A stretch of 64,000 nt of DNA from Eubacteriales bacterium (GTDB lineage Bacteria > Bacillota > Clostridia > Lachnospirales > Lachnospiraceae), in contig JAUNPU010000013.1 in the NCBI GenBank assembly GCA_030536555.1, positions 1 through 64,000 on the forward strand. The letters run 5' to 3'. Below the pieces are notes generated by a model. The model was not told the origin of the DNA, did not search any database, and saw only the letters and a program-made list of their open reading frames with translations. Every line of letters starts with the position of its first letter. Position 1 is the first letter of the stretch. Both the position numbers and the translations under genes were made by a program. Below, piece after piece: positions 44,922-54,930 of the stretch.

Positions 44922-44984
44922 AATAATCTCCTATAGAAACTTTCAGGAAAGGCCCGCAGACCTTTCCCGTCATAAAGTCGTATC

Positions 44985-45431
44985 TTATGCTTCCACAACC
45001 TTAACTGCCAGCTTCGCAGTCACATCCTTGTGAAGCTTGATCGGCACCTCATGGGTTCCGAAGGTCTTAAGCGGCTCCGGAAGCACCAACTTCTTCTTGT
45101 CGATATCCAGATTCAGCTGATCCTTGGCTGCTGCTGCAATCTCCTTGCCGGATACGGAACCGAAGGCTCTGCCGCCTTCCCCTGCCTTCATCTTCAGGGT
45201 GACGGACATCTCTGCAATCTTCGCTGCCAGTTCCTTCGCTGCCTCCAGCTGCTCTGCAGCAATCTTCGCTGCATTAGCCTTCTGGAGCTTTAAGTCATTT
45301 AAGTTCCTGGAGGTCGCCTCCACGCCCAGCTTCTTCGGCAGAATAAAGTTCCTTGCGTAGCCGTCATTTACCTTTACAATCTGACCCTTCTTGCCAAGAG
45401 CCTTCACATCCTCTAATAATACGATTTCCAT
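44985..45431 (-). CDS. rplI: Ribosomal protein L9
   Basis: 148 residues, with [31 protein letters not shown]-like N-domain and a long linking helix. It shares one base with the gdpP stop (TAATG). Confidence 0.97.
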   Translation of the reverse strand: MEIVLLEDVKALGKKGQIVKVNDGYARNFILPKKLGVEATSRNLNDLKLQKANAAKIAAEQLEAAKELAAKIAEMSVTLKMKAGEGGRAFGSVSGKEIAAAAKDQLNLDIDKKKLVLPEPLKTFGTHEVPIKLHKDVTAKLAVKVVEA

Positions 45432-47473
45432 TATGAAATATCTCCCTTCAATAACATTTGATCAATGACACCTTTTACCATGCCTTTGGCTTCGTCCACG
45501 GACATGCCTGCCAGCTGCGCACCGGCAATGGTCCGGTGACCGCCGCCGCCTAACTGCTCCATCATCACCTGAACATTCACCTCGTCGATGGAGCGGGCAC
45601 TTACATAGATTGCGTTGTGGTACTCTGTCAGCACCACAGACGCCTTGATTCCCTTGATCTCCAGCAGCTCATTGGCCGCCTGAGCGCCCACGATCGTCGG
45701 ACTCTGCAGTCCTTCCGACGGACAGATGCCGATGGAAAAGGCATCCCGGTAAATCTCCGCCGAAGCAATCGCTGCCGCCTTCGCCTTGTAATCCACCATA
45801 TCATCCCGGAACAGCTTGCGCACACGGGTCACATCAGCGCCGTTGCGCCGCAGAAATGCCGCCGCCTCAAAGGTGCGCACACCGGTCTGATTGGTGAAGT
45901 TGTGCGTGTCGATGACGATTCCGGCGTACATGGCATCCGCCTCCGCATTCTTCATCTTAATGCCGTCCGCAATATACTGCACCACCTCAGCAACCATCTC
46001 GCAGGCGGAGGAAGCATAGGGCTCCACATAAGACAGCACCGCATTGGAAATGACCTCGCTGCTCTGACGATGATGATCCAGCACCACGATGGTCTTGACC
46101 ATCTTGAGAAGCTCCGGCGCATCGGCAATGCTCGGCCGGTTCACATCCACCACCACCAGCATGGTATTGCCGTCCACCAGCTCCGCCGCCTGCGGCCCCG
46201 TCAAAAACAGATCCTCCGGATACTCCGGATTCTCCGTAAACCGGTCCATCATCGGCTGAACCGATGTGGTCACTTCGTTGATAATAATATGAGACTTCTT
46301 ATTAAGCTCCGTCGCAATCCGGTAAATACCGATGGCCGCGCCAAAGGAGTCAATATCGCTCATCTTGTGCCCCATAATCAGCAGACGGTCCTTGGTCTCC
46401 ATCAGCTCCCGCAGCGCATGAGCCTTCACGCGTGCCTTCACGCGGGTCGCCTTCTCAAGCTGCTGGGACTTGCCGCCGTAATACTGAATCCTGCTTCCAT
46501 CCTTCAGCACCGCCTGGTCGCCGCCGCGCCCCAGCGCCATATCGATCGCCACGCGGGCATACTCATAGTTCTGGCTGTAGCTGTCCCCGTTCATACCCAT
46601 ACCGATACTCAGGGTGACCGCCATCTCATTGCCGATGTTGACAGCCTTGACGTCCTCCAGAATGGAGAAGCGCTCCTCCTGAATCTGTTCCACGTACTTC
46701 TGCTTGATGGTGAAGAAATACTTATCCTTCTCCATCTTCTTCACAACGCCGTCCATGGAACCGATATACTTGTTGATCTTACGGTCGATCAAAGCCGTCA
46801 GCAGAGACCGCCGCACCTCCTCCACGCTCTCCAGCGCTTCCTCGTAGTTGTCCAGATAGACCAGTCCAGCCACCATCTTCTCATCGGTGATCTCCTGACG
46901 GTACCGAAGAATATCTGTCTCATCGAACAGGTAGACCGCCAGCATCTTCTGTCTGCCGACGATTGCCTCATTCTCCTCTTCCTCAGAACCGCTCACAAAG
47001 ATCGGCCGGATATCCAGCCGGAACTTGCGGGAGCCATATGCGGTATGAACCCGCGCCGTCTCATTGTCCGTAGCCAGATCCGTCTTCGTAACTTCCGGAA
47101 ACAGCGCCAGCAGATTGTGCTTATAGCCGCGCACCTCTTCCAGCACCTCCTGAAAGGACTGGTTCATCCACAGAATCCGTCCGTCCTCGTCAGCCAGCGC
47201 ATAAGGCAGTGCCATCTCCGCCAGAAGCTGCTTCTGTATCCAGGCATACTCCGCAGAGAACTCCACCAGACCGCCCAGCATCCGCTTCCGCCGGTACAGG
47301 TAAATCCAGACAGCCACCGCTATGTAGCACAGGGTGAACGGAAGCAGCACCAACGCCGCGATTCCACTCATAAACGCTACCGCCACATTCCCAAATATAA
47401 AAAACAGGGAAAGCAGCACCGGCCATGCCAGATATGCTTTCAGCTGTCCGCTTATCTTGATATTCTCTTTCAT
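45431..47473 (-). CDS. gdpP: c-di-AMP phosphodiesterase GdpP
   Basis: 680 residues. Two N-terminal membrane helices (~14-60), a PAS-like domain (~85-180), a degenerate GGDEF domain (~190-310) and DHH/DHHA1 domains with [18 protein letters not shown] and [11 protein letters not shown]. It breaks c-di-AMP and so tunes wall stress and potassium balance. AAGGAGACAGGAGT precedes the ATG. Confidence 0.96.
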   Translation of the reverse strand: MKENIKISGQLKAYLAWPVLLSLFFIFGNVAVAFMSGIAALVLLPFTLCYIAVAVWIYLYRRKRMLGGLVEFSAEYAWIQKQLLAEMALPYALADEDGRILWMNQSFQEVLEEVRGYKHNLLALFPEVTKTDLATDNETARVHTAYGSRKFRLDIRPIFVSGSEEEENEAIVGRQKMLAVYLFDETDILRYRQEITDEKMVAGLVYLDNYEEALESVEEVRRSLLTALIDRKINKYIGSMDGVVKKMEKDKYFFTIKQKYVEQIQEERFSILEDVKAVNIGNEMAVTLSIGMGMNGDSYSQNYEYARVAIDMALGRGGDQAVLKDGSRIQYYGGKSQQLEKATRVKARVKAHALRELMETKDRLLIMGHKMSDIDSFGAAIGIYRIATELNKKSHIIINEVTTSVQPMMDRFTENPEYPEDLFLTGPQAAELVDGNTMLVVVDVNRPSIADAPELLKMVKTIVVLDHHRQSSEVISNAVLSYVEPYASSACEMVAEVVQYIADGIKMKNAEADAMYAGIVIDTHNFTNQTGVRTFEAAAFLRRNGADVTRVRKLFRDDMVDYKAKAAAIASAEIYRDAFSIGICPSEGLQSPTIVGAQAANELLEIKGIKASVVLTEYHNAIYVSARSIDEVNVQVMMEQLGGGGHRTIAGAQLAGMSVDEAKGMVKGVIDQMLLKGDIS

Positions 47474-47658
47474 ACTCCTGTCTCCTTATCGAATTCGTTG
47501 AATTCGTATCCAACAGTAACCTGTCGTTTCATTATACCACAGGCGCACTTAAAAATCAAACACAGCCCGCAGCACTGACTGAACAGTTACACGATTTCCA
47601 TTGTCATTTCCCGAAAAATCATATAGAATAATGGTTATGAAAAAGGAGAGATACCATT

Positions 47659-48804
47659 ATGATAAAAAAAGAAATATCCGAGATCAAGCGCCTGTTTACC
47701 CCGTCCAACTGCTCCATTTCCCGCATCTGCGGCTGCTATGTGGATGGCGAGAAAAACAAAAAGACAGAATTCCGCGAGGCATTTTTGTCTCTGCCGGAAG
47801 AAGATATGTTCAAATATTTTGAGATTTTAAGGAAAAATCTGTCCGGCACTCTGGGGAAGAATCTTCTGAATCTGGAGTTTCCGCTGGATGCGGAGATGGA
47901 AGGCGGTCCCCACGAGCTGCTTCTTAAGCTCCGCAACAGCAAGCTTCAGGATGACGAGCTGCTGGATGCCTTCTACGACCGCATCATCGAGACCTACGAC
48001 TACGTGGGCAACTACCTGATTCTACTGATTCACGACGCCTACGACATCCCCGGCCGCACTTCAGACGGCATTGAGATGGAGGACGCCTCCGACGAGGTCT
48101 ACAGCTACATCATGTGCTGCATCTGCCCGGTAGACTTATCCAGGCCCGGTCTCAGCTACAATGAGCTTGAGAACAGCTTCCAGAACCGGGTCCGCGACTG
48201 GGTGGTTGCCATGCCGGAGCTGGGCTTTTTGTTCCCGGCCTTCAACGACCGCTCCACCGACCTGCACAGCACCCTGTTCTACTCCAAAAATGGCGATGAC
48301 CTTCACGACAGCTTCATCGAACAACTGCTGGGCTGCCCGCTTCCGCTGCCGGCAGGATATCAGAAGGAGTCCTTCCAGACCATCATCGAGGAGACCCTGG
48401 GTGAAACCTGCAATTATGAGACCGTGAAAAATATCCACGAAACCCTGTCGGAGATGATGGAGGAGCACAAGGATCAGCCGGAGCCGCTGGTTCTGGACAA
48501 ATACCAGGCGAAAACCCTGCTTGCCAACAGCGGCGTGGAGAACGAGAAGCTGGAAGAGTTTGACCGGCACTTCGACGAGATCGCCGGCGAAAAAGCAGCC
48601 ATCTTCGCCACCAACATCGTCAACACCCGCGCCTTTGAGGTCAAGACCCCGGACGTGATCGTCAAGGTCAACCCGGACCGCACGGACTTAGTGGAAACCC
48701 GCGAGATCGACGGCCGCCAGTGCCTGGTCATCGCCATCGAAGGCGGTGTGGAGGTCAACGGCATTGCCGTAAATGGAACCATGGAAAACGCCTCGGAAGA
48801 GTGA
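47659..48804 (+). CDS. DUF4317 family protein, full length
   Basis: 381 residues. Starts MIKKEISEIKRLFTPSNCSISRI and has LGFLFPAFNDRSTDLHS. It is the full-length counterpart of the 210-residue paralogue at 17118-17750. AAAGGAGAGATACC precedes the ATG. The family is widespread in Clostridia and uncharacterised; no catalytic motif is apparent. Confidence 0.85.
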   Translation: MIKKEISEIKRLFTPSNCSISRICGCYVDGEKNKKTEFREAFLSLPEEDMFKYFEILRKNLSGTLGKNLLNLEFPLDAEMEGGPHELLLKLRNSKLQDDELLDAFYDRIIETYDYVGNYLILLIHDAYDIPGRTSDGIEMEDASDEVYSYIMCCICPVDLSRPGLSYNELENSFQNRVRDWVVAMPELGFLFPAFNDRSTDLHSTLFYSKNGDDLHDSFIEQLLGCPLPLPAGYQKESFQTIIEETLGETCNYETVKNIHETLSEMMEEHKDQPEPLVLDKYQAKTLLANSGVENEKLEEFDRHFDEIAGEKAAIFATNIVNTRAFEVKTPDVIVKVNPDRTDLVETREIDGRQCLVIAIEGGVEVNGIAVNGTMENASEE

Positions 48805-48825
48805 TCTTTCGAGGCGTTCGCCTTT

Positions 48826-50160
48826 TCATACGGATTTCTTTCTTACCGTGTAAAAATAATACGGAATCTCCACCATCAGCATCACGCTCCACCCCGCCGC
48901 ACAGGCAAACGCCACGCCATAGATTCCCAACCGCGGTGTCAGAATCCACGTAAAGAGTACCCGCAGACTGGTCTGGATGAACGTGCCCAGAAGGGTCATT
49001 TTCATCATCCCCATGCCCCGGTAGAATCCCTGAAATCCATTGGTAAATGCCGGGAACAGGTAGAAAAATGCCATGGTCCCCAGGTACTGTCCGCCCAGCG
49101 CCACGATCTCCGCCGCGCTCTCCCCGGTCACGAACAGGCTCATGATCGGCTTTCTCATCAGCAGCACGAAGCCGCAGATCAGAAGCCAGTAGCAGGCTTC
49201 CAGCACCAGTCCCTTTCGGAAGCCCTCCCGCAGACGCTCCGGCTTCTTCGCGCCCCGGTTCTGTGCCACAAAGGTGGTGATTCCATGAGATATGCTCTGC
49301 TCCGGCAGGCAGGCAAAGTCATCCACCCGCGTCACCGCATTGTAGGCTGCGATCACATCCACTCCCAGTCCGTTGACCGAGCCCTGAATCAGCAGCTTTC
49401 CGATGGGCTGGCAGGACTGCTGCAGCGCCGTCACGGTTCCGTAGCGCAGTGTAGTCTTCAGGAGTCCCCGGTCCACATGGAATTCCCCTTTTCGCAGCTG
49501 CAAAAGCGGAATTCTGTGATAAATATACCAGATGGAAAGCCCCGCTGACACCGCCTCCGCCACCACCGTGGTGACCGCTGAGCACACGATGCCAAAGCCC
49601 AGCATACCGATAAAAATCAGGTCCAGCACCCCATTCAGAACCGAAGAGAACATCAGAAACCGGAGAGGCGTCTTCGAGTCTCCCACACTCTTAAGTGCCG
49701 ATGCCAGCGCATTGTAAAAGTAGGTAAAGGGCGCTCCCAGAAAAATGATTCTTAAGTACACCGTTGTCATTTCCATCAGCTCCTCCGGCACCTGAAGCGT
49801 CTTCAGAAGCATCGGTGTGAAGCCGATTCCCAGACCGATCACCGCCAGGGAGAAGTACAGCCCGAACAGTGCCGCTGTCGCCATCTCCTTCTTCAACTCC
49901 TCATGCCGCCCGGCGCCAAAGAATTCACTCATCAGCACCCCCGCACCCATACAGATGCCGGAGATACCCAGAATCACGATATTCATCACCGGGCTTGCCA
50001 TGCCTTCCGCCGCCAGGGCTTCCTTTCCGATGAAACGCCCTGCAATAATCGAGTCTACCATATTGTAAGTCAACTGGAACAGATTCCCCAGAATCAGCGG
50101 TACCGAGTACCGGATCAGATGCCGCGGGATGTTCCCCTCTGTCATATTTACTGCTGCCAT
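48826..50160 (-). CDS. MATE family efflux transporter
   Basis: 444 residues, twelve membrane helices in two similar halves (ILGNLFQLTYNMVDSIIAGRFIG; FAQNRGAKKPERL). It exports drugs or metabolites by Na+ or H+ exchange. Substrate unknown. Confidence 0.93.
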   Translation of the reverse strand: MAAVNMTEGNIPRHLIRYSVPLILGNLFQLTYNMVDSIIAGRFIGKEALAAEGMASPVMNIVILGISGICMGAGVLMSEFFGAGRHEELKKEMATAALFGLYFSLAVIGLGIGFTPMLLKTLQVPEELMEMTTVYLRIIFLGAPFTYFYNALASALKSVGDSKTPLRFLMFSSVLNGVLDLIFIGMLGFGIVCSAVTTVVAEAVSAGLSIWYIYHRIPLLQLRKGEFHVDRGLLKTTLRYGTVTALQQSCQPIGKLLIQGSVNGLGVDVIAAYNAVTRVDDFACLPEQSISHGITTFVAQNRGAKKPERLREGFRKGLVLEACYWLLICGFVLLMRKPIMSLFVTGESAAEIVALGGQYLGTMAFFYLFPAFTNGFQGFYRGMGMMKMTLLGTFIQTSLRVLFTWILTPRLGIYGVAFACAAGWSVMLMVEIPYYFYTVRKKSV

Positions 50161-50342
50161 ATCCTGCCTTTTCCCTTACATAAAATTTCTTCGAAGTGCT
50201 TTGTACCACAGAGCTTCACGTCCCGTGATACAAAATACGCGCCATGCCCCAGGCACAGCGCGCATCCGTATTCATTATTTGCTGCAGTGCTCCTGCCGCC
50301 TGTCAGCGAATCGTTCCTGCCAGATCACATTTTGCGTCTCAG

Positions 50343-51185
50343 TTACTCCTGCATCATCTGCTGATCCAGGGTCGCTGCCAGCTGATACTCCGCCAGATTC
50401 GGAACCTGAATCTCCACCGGCTGTCCCGGGTCAGCGAATCCCACGTCGCCATCCATGGTGATCGTCATGGTCTCGCCCTCTGCCGTCATATCCATGGTCA
50501 TCTTCATCCGCATCTTGGTGCAGTATCCGTCCGGATTCACCACATATTCGCCGGTCACATCGCGGTAGCCATAGCTGATGCCTTCCATATCCGGCATTCC
50601 CTGCATGCCCATCACCTGTTCCAGCAGACCGTTCATCTGTGCCATGTCCATGGAGAAGGACACAATCCGGTCCTCGCCTTCCACACGCAGCTTCATATCC
50701 TTCAGATACTGCAGATCCGTCTCCATCATGCCGGTGGTACTCTTTAACTGCTTCATCATCTCCGTGATCGGCATGGGCTGCTTGATCTTCTGCCCCATCA
50801 GATCCATGTAGTACATGTCATCTGCATAGTAGACATTGTAGGTCATCTCCGTGCCGGACAGATCCAGAGTCTCCGTCTCCCCCGGTCCGTTCCCGGTGCT
50901 TCCGATCTGCCCCAGAGTCATCCGGGTATACATGTTCATCTTCACATGTTCCGGATCCTGGACCTGATTGGCCTTCACATTCATCTCCATCCGCATGTCC
51001 ATGTTTGCCGAGCCGTCCGACATGGTAATCTTATAATCATAGAACGCATTCATGTCCGACATCTCTTTGCTCTTTTGTTCCATCTGCTGATAGACAGCCA
51101 CGGCATCTGCATCATTGGCATAGGCCGGAATCGCAAACATCATGCTCAGTCCAAGTGTCGCTGCAAGTAATTTCTTCAGTTTCAT
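50343..51185 (-). CDS. Secreted Met-rich protein (DUF6612-like)
   Basis: 280 residues. Signal peptide (KLKKLLAATLGLSMMFAIPAYA) followed by a domain of beta strands with more than 30 Met residues, resembling LolA/outer-lipoprotein carrier-type folds of DUF6612 proteins. No lipobox Cys, so it is free or loosely bound. Function unknown. Its high Met content might serve as an oxidant sink, which is a guess. Confidence 0.75.
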   Translation of the reverse strand: MKLKKLLAATLGLSMMFAIPAYANDADAVAVYQQMEQKSKEMSDMNAFYDYKITMSDGSANMDMRMEMNVKANQVQDPEHVKMNMYTRMTLGQIGSTGNGPGETETLDLSGTEMTYNVYYADDMYYMDLMGQKIKQPMPITEMMKQLKSTTGMMETDLQYLKDMKLRVEGEDRIVSFSMDMAQMNGLLEQVMGMQGMPDMEGISYGYRDVTGEYVVNPDGYCTKMRMKMTMDMTAEGETMTITMDGDVGFADPGQPVEIQVPNLAEYQLAATLDQQMMQE

Positions 51186-51313
51186 GGTATCCCCTCCTGT
51201 TTATTTGATACCATTACTTTAGCGCGTTCCCGGGTGTTTGTCTATTAAAATTTGATTAAATATCAGGGGTTGTCATTATCACCAACATGAATCTGCCGCC
51301 AAATAAAAGACAG

Positions 51314-51351
51314 GAGAGCATCCTCGCACACCAATACGAGAATACTCTCCC
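51314..51351. repeat. Hairpin repeat upstream of the type I toxin promoter
   Basis: GGAGAG...CTCTCC arms with an inner CTCG/CGAG stem. It shares ATCCTCGYACRCCAATACG with the terminator at 51560-51589 and may be a relic of a tandem copy. Confidence 0.65.
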
Positions 51352-51365
51352 TGTGGTTTTCGTTA

Positions 51366-51394
51366 TTGAACCGCCTATAAACTTCTGCTATAAT
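51366..51394 (+). promoter_or_regulatory. Promoter of the toxin mRNA
   Basis: TTGAAC (51366-51371), 17-base spacer, TATAAT (51389-51394). The RNA would begin near 51401 with CTAATCACA and GCGAGGA. Confidence 0.8.
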
Positions 51395-51473
51395 AGAGGC
51401 AGTCTAATCACAGCGAGGATATTTTTCCCCTACATGTATCAGTTTCGTATACATAAGAGGGGAGGTGGTTCAC

Positions 51474-51542
51474 ATGACAAAAATGGAGTTACTTACTTTG
51501 TTGCTTGTCATCATTGCCATCATTGATTTATTGCAAAAGTGA
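51474..51542 (+). CDS. Small hydrophobic peptide, type I toxin candidate
   Basis: 22 residues: MTKMELLTLLL, then VIIAIIDLLQK. A single membrane helix with a Lys end, like Fst/TxpA and the putative holin-like toxins of Firmicutes. A very strong GGGGAGGTGG site lies 6 bases before the ATG. It is followed by a hairpin that also ends a convergent antisense RNA. The size, layout and RNA features support a toxin; no homology search was possible. Confidence 0.75.
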   Translation: MTKMELLTLLLVIIAIIDLLQK

Positions 51543-51553
51543 TAAATTCAAAG

Positions 51554-51627
51554 AAAAAAGGTATCCTCGTACGCCAATACGTGGATACCGTGTGTAAGGG
51601 TTTTTTATTCCTCGCAACAATCCTTGT
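51554..51627 (-). ncRNA. Antisense RNA (antitoxin) of the type I locus
   Basis: Start inferred from the promoter at 51634-51662, end from the hairpin 51560-51589 followed on the minus strand by six T (51554-51559). About 70 nt. Its 5' part repeats CTAATCACA and GCGAGGA of the toxin RNA, and its 3' part is complementary to the toxin RNA's end, the two contact types of par_pAD1 RNA I/RNA II. Confidence 0.7.
51560..51589. terminator. Shared bidirectional terminator
   Basis: GGTATCC pairs with GGATACC with an inner CGTA/TACG. T runs follow on the minus strand at once and on the plus strand after about 11 bases (51601-51606). Confidence 0.75.
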
Positions 51628-51633
51628 GATTAG

Positions 51634-51662
51634 ATTATAGCACATCGGCATATAAAGTGCAA
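51634..51662 (-). promoter_or_regulatory. Promoter of the antisense RNA
   Basis: Minus strand TTGCAC (51662-51657), 17-base spacer, TATAAT (51639-51634). Confidence 0.8.
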
Positions 51663-51753
51663 GTGTGTTACGAAAAGGTGCTGGATTTTTCCAGTGCCTT
51701 TTTGATTCCTAAAAAAGAGCCCCCGTCATATGACAAGGACTCTTCTGTAAATC

Positions 51754-52020
51754 TTATTCCATTGTATACGGCATCAGAGCGATGTGACGTGCTCTCTTGA
51801 TAGCAACGGTCAGTGCTCTCTGGTGCTTTGCACAGTTTCCGGTGATTCTTCTCGGAAGAATTTTACCTCTCTCGGAAACGTATCTTTTTAACTTATTGGT
51901 GTCTTTGTAATCGATCACGCCGTTCTTATCGCCGCAGAATACACAGACTTTTTTTCTTCTACGCATGCCGCCTCTTCTTACTTTGGCGCCATCTGCTCTG
52001 TCAGTTTTATTGAATGCCAT
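51754..52020 (-). CDS. rpsR: Ribosomal protein S18
   Basis: 88 residues from ATG 52020 (GAAGGAGGCAGCACC upstream). [36 protein letters not shown] is typical; the CxxC and a further Cys mark the zinc-binding form. Confidence 0.97.
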   Translation of the reverse strand: MAFNKTDRADGAKVRRGGMRRRKKVCVFCGDKNGVIDYKDTNKLKRYVSERGKILPRRITGNCAKHQRALTVAIKRARHIALMPYTME

Positions 52021-52076
52021 TGGTGCTGCCTCCTTCTTCAAATATTGACGTCTTCCAACCTCAAGCAGTCACGTGC

Positions 52077-52547
52077 TTAGTTGAAAGGCAAACCTTCATC
52101 TTCTACGCCATCCGGGATGTTCATGAAGCCGTCGCCGATTGCACTGGTCGGTGCCGGTCTGGATGTCTGCTGATATCCATAGCCGCCATGATCCTGACCG
52201 CCGCCATTGTTAGCTGCGCCCTTGCTGTCTGCGAACTCCTGATCGTCCACGATGATGTCGGTGGTATAAACACGCTGACCATCTTTGTTGGTGTAACTGC
52301 CAGTCTGAATACGTCCGGATACCAGCACTCTCATGCCCTGGCGGAAATACTTCTCAGCAAATTCACCGGCTCTGTCAAATGCCACGATGTTGATGAAGTC
52401 GGCAGTCTGCTCGCCTCCATCCTGGCTTCTGCGGCCTCTGCGGTCCACTGCAAGGGTATATCTTGCGATAGCCATGGAGCGTTCGCCCTGTGAATATCTC
52501 ACTTCCGGATCTCTGGTCAATCTTCCCATAAGGATAACTCTATTCAT
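52077..52547 (-). CDS. ssb: Single-stranded DNA-binding protein
   Basis: 156 residues. OB fold (MNRVILMGRLTRDPEVRYSQGERSMAIARYTLAVDR), Gly/Gln-rich linker and acidic tail ending EGLPFN. In the conserved rpsF-ssb-rpsR order, spaced by short gaps. Confidence 0.97.
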   Translation of the reverse strand: MNRVILMGRLTRDPEVRYSQGERSMAIARYTLAVDRRGRRSQDGGEQTADFINIVAFDRAGEFAEKYFRQGMRVLVSGRIQTGSYTNKDGQRVYTTDIIVDDQEFADSKGAANNGGGQDHGGYGYQQTSRPAPTSAIGDGFMNIPDGVEDEGLPFN

Positions 52548-52592
52548 ACCATCACTCTTCCTTTATCAAACTGCTTCTATCAGTCTCTATGA

Positions 52593-52886
52593 TTACTGCT
52601 CGTCCTGCTTAACGCAAAGATATCTGATAACCGGCTCCATGATACGAACGTGTGCTTCCACTTCGTTAGAGCAATCGGAATTCTCAGCCTCGAACTTGAT
52701 GAAGTAGTAGAAAGCCTCTTTCATCTTCTGAATCTCGTAAGCAAGTCTCTTCTTGCCCCAATCATCAACGCCTGTAACAGTGCCACCGAAGCGGGTGATG
52801 TAACCCTGTACCTTCTCCAGTGCTGCTGCTCTCTCCTCATCTTCGAGTTTTGCGCTCAGAACAACTGCTAATTCGTATTTGTTCAT
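52593..52886 (-). CDS. rpsF: Ribosomal protein S6
   Basis: 97 residues (MNKYELAVVLSAKLEDEERAAALEKVQGYI, then GGTVTGVDDWGKKRLAYEIQKMKEAFYYFI). First gene of the rpsF-ssb-rpsR operon; AAGGAGGTAAAGCA precedes the ATG. The leader upstream can form CCTTG/CAAGG and CTCCTGA/TCAGGGG stems, perhaps for S6:S18 feedback. Confidence 0.97.
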   Translation of the reverse strand: MNKYELAVVLSAKLEDEERAAALEKVQGYITRFGGTVTGVDDWGKKRLAYEIQKMKEAFYYFIKFEAENSDCSNEVEAHVRIMEPVIRYLCVKQDEQ

Positions 52887-53133
52887 TGCTTTACCTCCTT
52901 GTGGTCTCTGGCCCCTGACTTCAGTTTCAGGAGCAAGGATTATAATGTGTCACGAATATCTATTTTACCAGAATCCATCAGGAAATGCAAGCACTTTTTT
53001 CCTGAAATACCGCTGAAAAATGCCCAAAATATGCGGTTTCCGGCTGATTTTTTACAGCAGATGTGGTATTTTATATAATATATGAAAATACTTCTGGCAC
53101 ACAGAAGCGAAAGCGAAAGAAGGAGAGCGGTCT

Positions 53134-54126
53134 ATGAAAATGGAACAGGGTGCACGGATCATCGTGGAGCGGTGGCTGCAGGCAAAGCCGGATGATGTGC
53201 TGCACTTCATAACAGACGAAACCAAGCTGCGGGAGATGGAGGCATTTTCTGCGGCAGCGGAGGGCTGCGGCGCGGTACCCAAGGTCTCCGTGCTGCCGTC
53301 GGACTCGGTTCAGTCCGGAGACAGCATCGAGGAGATGCGCCACATCATGTCATATGCCAATGCCATCGTCGGCGCCACCAACTATTCCTTCATCACCACC
53401 AACGCGGTAACCTATGCCCTGCGCCACGGGGCGAGGTTTCTGTCCCTCCCTCTGTCCACCAATGACGGTTCCTCCCTGTTAGAGCAGGATTTTCTGCAGA
53501 TGGACCCGCGAAAGGCTGCCAGGCTGGCGCGGCCTCTGCTGGGAAAGCTGCGGGGCGCCAAAACCCTTCACGTGACCACGGCTCTGGGAACGGACATTAC
53601 CTTCTCCGTTCAGGGGCGAAAGGCGGGACTCTTCCGGGGCACTGCCGCCAGACCGGGCGTCTGCGCCTCCGCCAGCTTTGAGGTCTATGTGCCTCCTGTG
53701 GAGACCTCTGCCAGCGGGCGGGTGGTCTTAGACGGCTCCATGGGCTATATCGGGCTGGTGCAAAAGCCGCTGGAGCTGGAATTTGACTGCGGACGTCTGA
53801 CCCGGATTGCCGATACCCCGGATGGTCGGAGGCTGAGGACCTTTATAGAGCAGTTTGAGGATCCTGCCATGTACTGCGCCGCCGAGTTCGGTATCGGTCT
53901 CAACCAGTATTCCCGGTGCCGGGGCGCTTCCTATATAGAAGACGAATCTGCCTACGGCACCTTTCACATCGGCTTCGGACGCAATCTGGCTCTGGGGGGT
54001 ACCCACGATGCCGCCGGACACTTTGACATCGTGATTCACGATCCCACCATCACTGCAGATGGAGTCCTGATGATGAAGCAGGGAGACGTCTGTACAAATC
54101 CGATTTATCGTTTCCTATATCTGTAA
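53134..54126 (+). CDS. Aminopeptidase (M29-like)
   Basis: 330 residues, shorter than typical M29 enzymes (370-410). AAEFGIGLN (Glu), GTFHIGFGRN (His) and AAGHFDIVI (His, Asp) match metal ligands of thermophilic aminopeptidases of the M29 group. It probably frees amino acids from peptide ends in the cytosol. It precedes the 5-oxoproline operon by 113 bases and may share its peptide-salvage theme. Confidence 0.75.
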   Translation: MKMEQGARIIVERWLQAKPDDVLHFITDETKLREMEAFSAAAEGCGAVPKVSVLPSDSVQSGDSIEEMRHIMSYANAIVGATNYSFITTNAVTYALRHGARFLSLPLSTNDGSSLLEQDFLQMDPRKAARLARPLLGKLRGAKTLHVTTALGTDITFSVQGRKAGLFRGTAARPGVCASASFEVYVPPVETSASGRVVLDGSMGYIGLVQKPLELEFDCGRLTRIADTPDGRRLRTFIEQFEDPAMYCAAEFGIGLNQYSRCRGASYIEDESAYGTFHIGFGRNLALGGTHDAAGHFDIVIHDPTITADGVLMMKQGDVCTNPIYRFLYL

Positions 54127-54239
54127 ATTGCAGATTTTTTATTGTTCTTATTGACAAAATGTGATAAAATCAGAGCATCTTGTAGCTGTGACCGTTTGAG
54201 ACAGCTGCAGAAAATCTAAAACACTTAGGAGGTGTTTCT

Positions 54240-54929
54240 ATGGAACTTATCAAACTTATCGGTGTTCTGATCGTCATCGTCGGATTTATTCTGAAGCTGG
54301 ACACCCTGGCTGTTGTGGTCGTTGCCGGACTGGCAACGGGACTGGTAGCCGGCATGTCCCCGATCGAGATTCTGGACACCCTCGGCAACGCGTTCATTAC
54401 GAACCGTACCGCAACCCTGTTTATTCTGACCCTGCCGGTTATCGGTCTCTGTGAGCGCAACGGTCTGAAGGACAAGGCCGTGGATTTCATCCGCTCCTTG
54501 AAGAACGCAACCACCGGCCGTCTGATCATCGTATGGCAGACCGTTCGTACCGTCGCTTCCGCATTTTCTCTGCGTGTCGGCGGTCATGCACAGTTTATCC
54601 GTCCGCTGATCAACCCGATGGCACAGGCTGCTTCTATCGCCAAGTACGGCGAGCTTGACGAGAAGACCGAAGACCAGATCAAGGGTCTTGCAGCCGGAAG
54701 TGAGAACTACGGCAACTTCTTCGCACAGAACTGCTTCATGGGTTCCTCCGGTACCCTGCTGATCGTAACCACCTTATCCGAACAGGGATATCCTGTTGAT
54801 GCCCTTCAGATTGCAGGTCAGTCCGTTCCGATCGCAGTTATTTCCCTGGTTGTGGGTATTATTTATGCACTGATCTTCGACCAGACCATGAAGCGCCGCT
54901 ATGGCAGCAAAAAGACGGGGGTGAAGTAA
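54240..54929 (+). CDS. 5-oxoproline transporter, DUF969 subunit
   Basis: 229 residues, about six membrane helices (LIKLIGVLIVIVGFILKLDTLAVVVVAGLATGLVAGMSP). DUF969 proteins are always paired with DUF979 and often with pyroglutamyl peptidase, and are thought to import 5-oxoproline. AGGAGGTGTTTCT precedes the ATG. Confidence 0.88.
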   Translation: MELIKLIGVLIVIVGFILKLDTLAVVVVAGLATGLVAGMSPIEILDTLGNAFITNRTATLFILTLPVIGLCERNGLKDKAVDFIRSLKNATTGRLIIVWQTVRTVASAFSLRVGGHAQFIRPLINPMAQAASIAKYGELDEKTEDQIKGLAAGSENYGNFFAQNCFMGSSGTLLIVTTLSEQGYPVDALQIAGQSVPIAVISLVVGIIYALIFDQTMKRRYGSKKTGVK

Positions 54930-54930
54930 T

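Noticed and set aside
45617-47578. A 653-codon open frame opposite gdpP
   Set aside because: Low-complexity His/Arg/Leu-rich translation, antisense to a clearly conserved gene; a codon-bias artefact. The same holds for long frames opposite the VanW, radical SAM, sua5 and sigma-54 activator genes.
52887-52960. S6:S18 leader riboswitch-like motif ahead of rpsF
   Set aside because: Stems can be drawn, but the conserved CCG-containing bulge of the motif was not seen, so no separate feature is listed.
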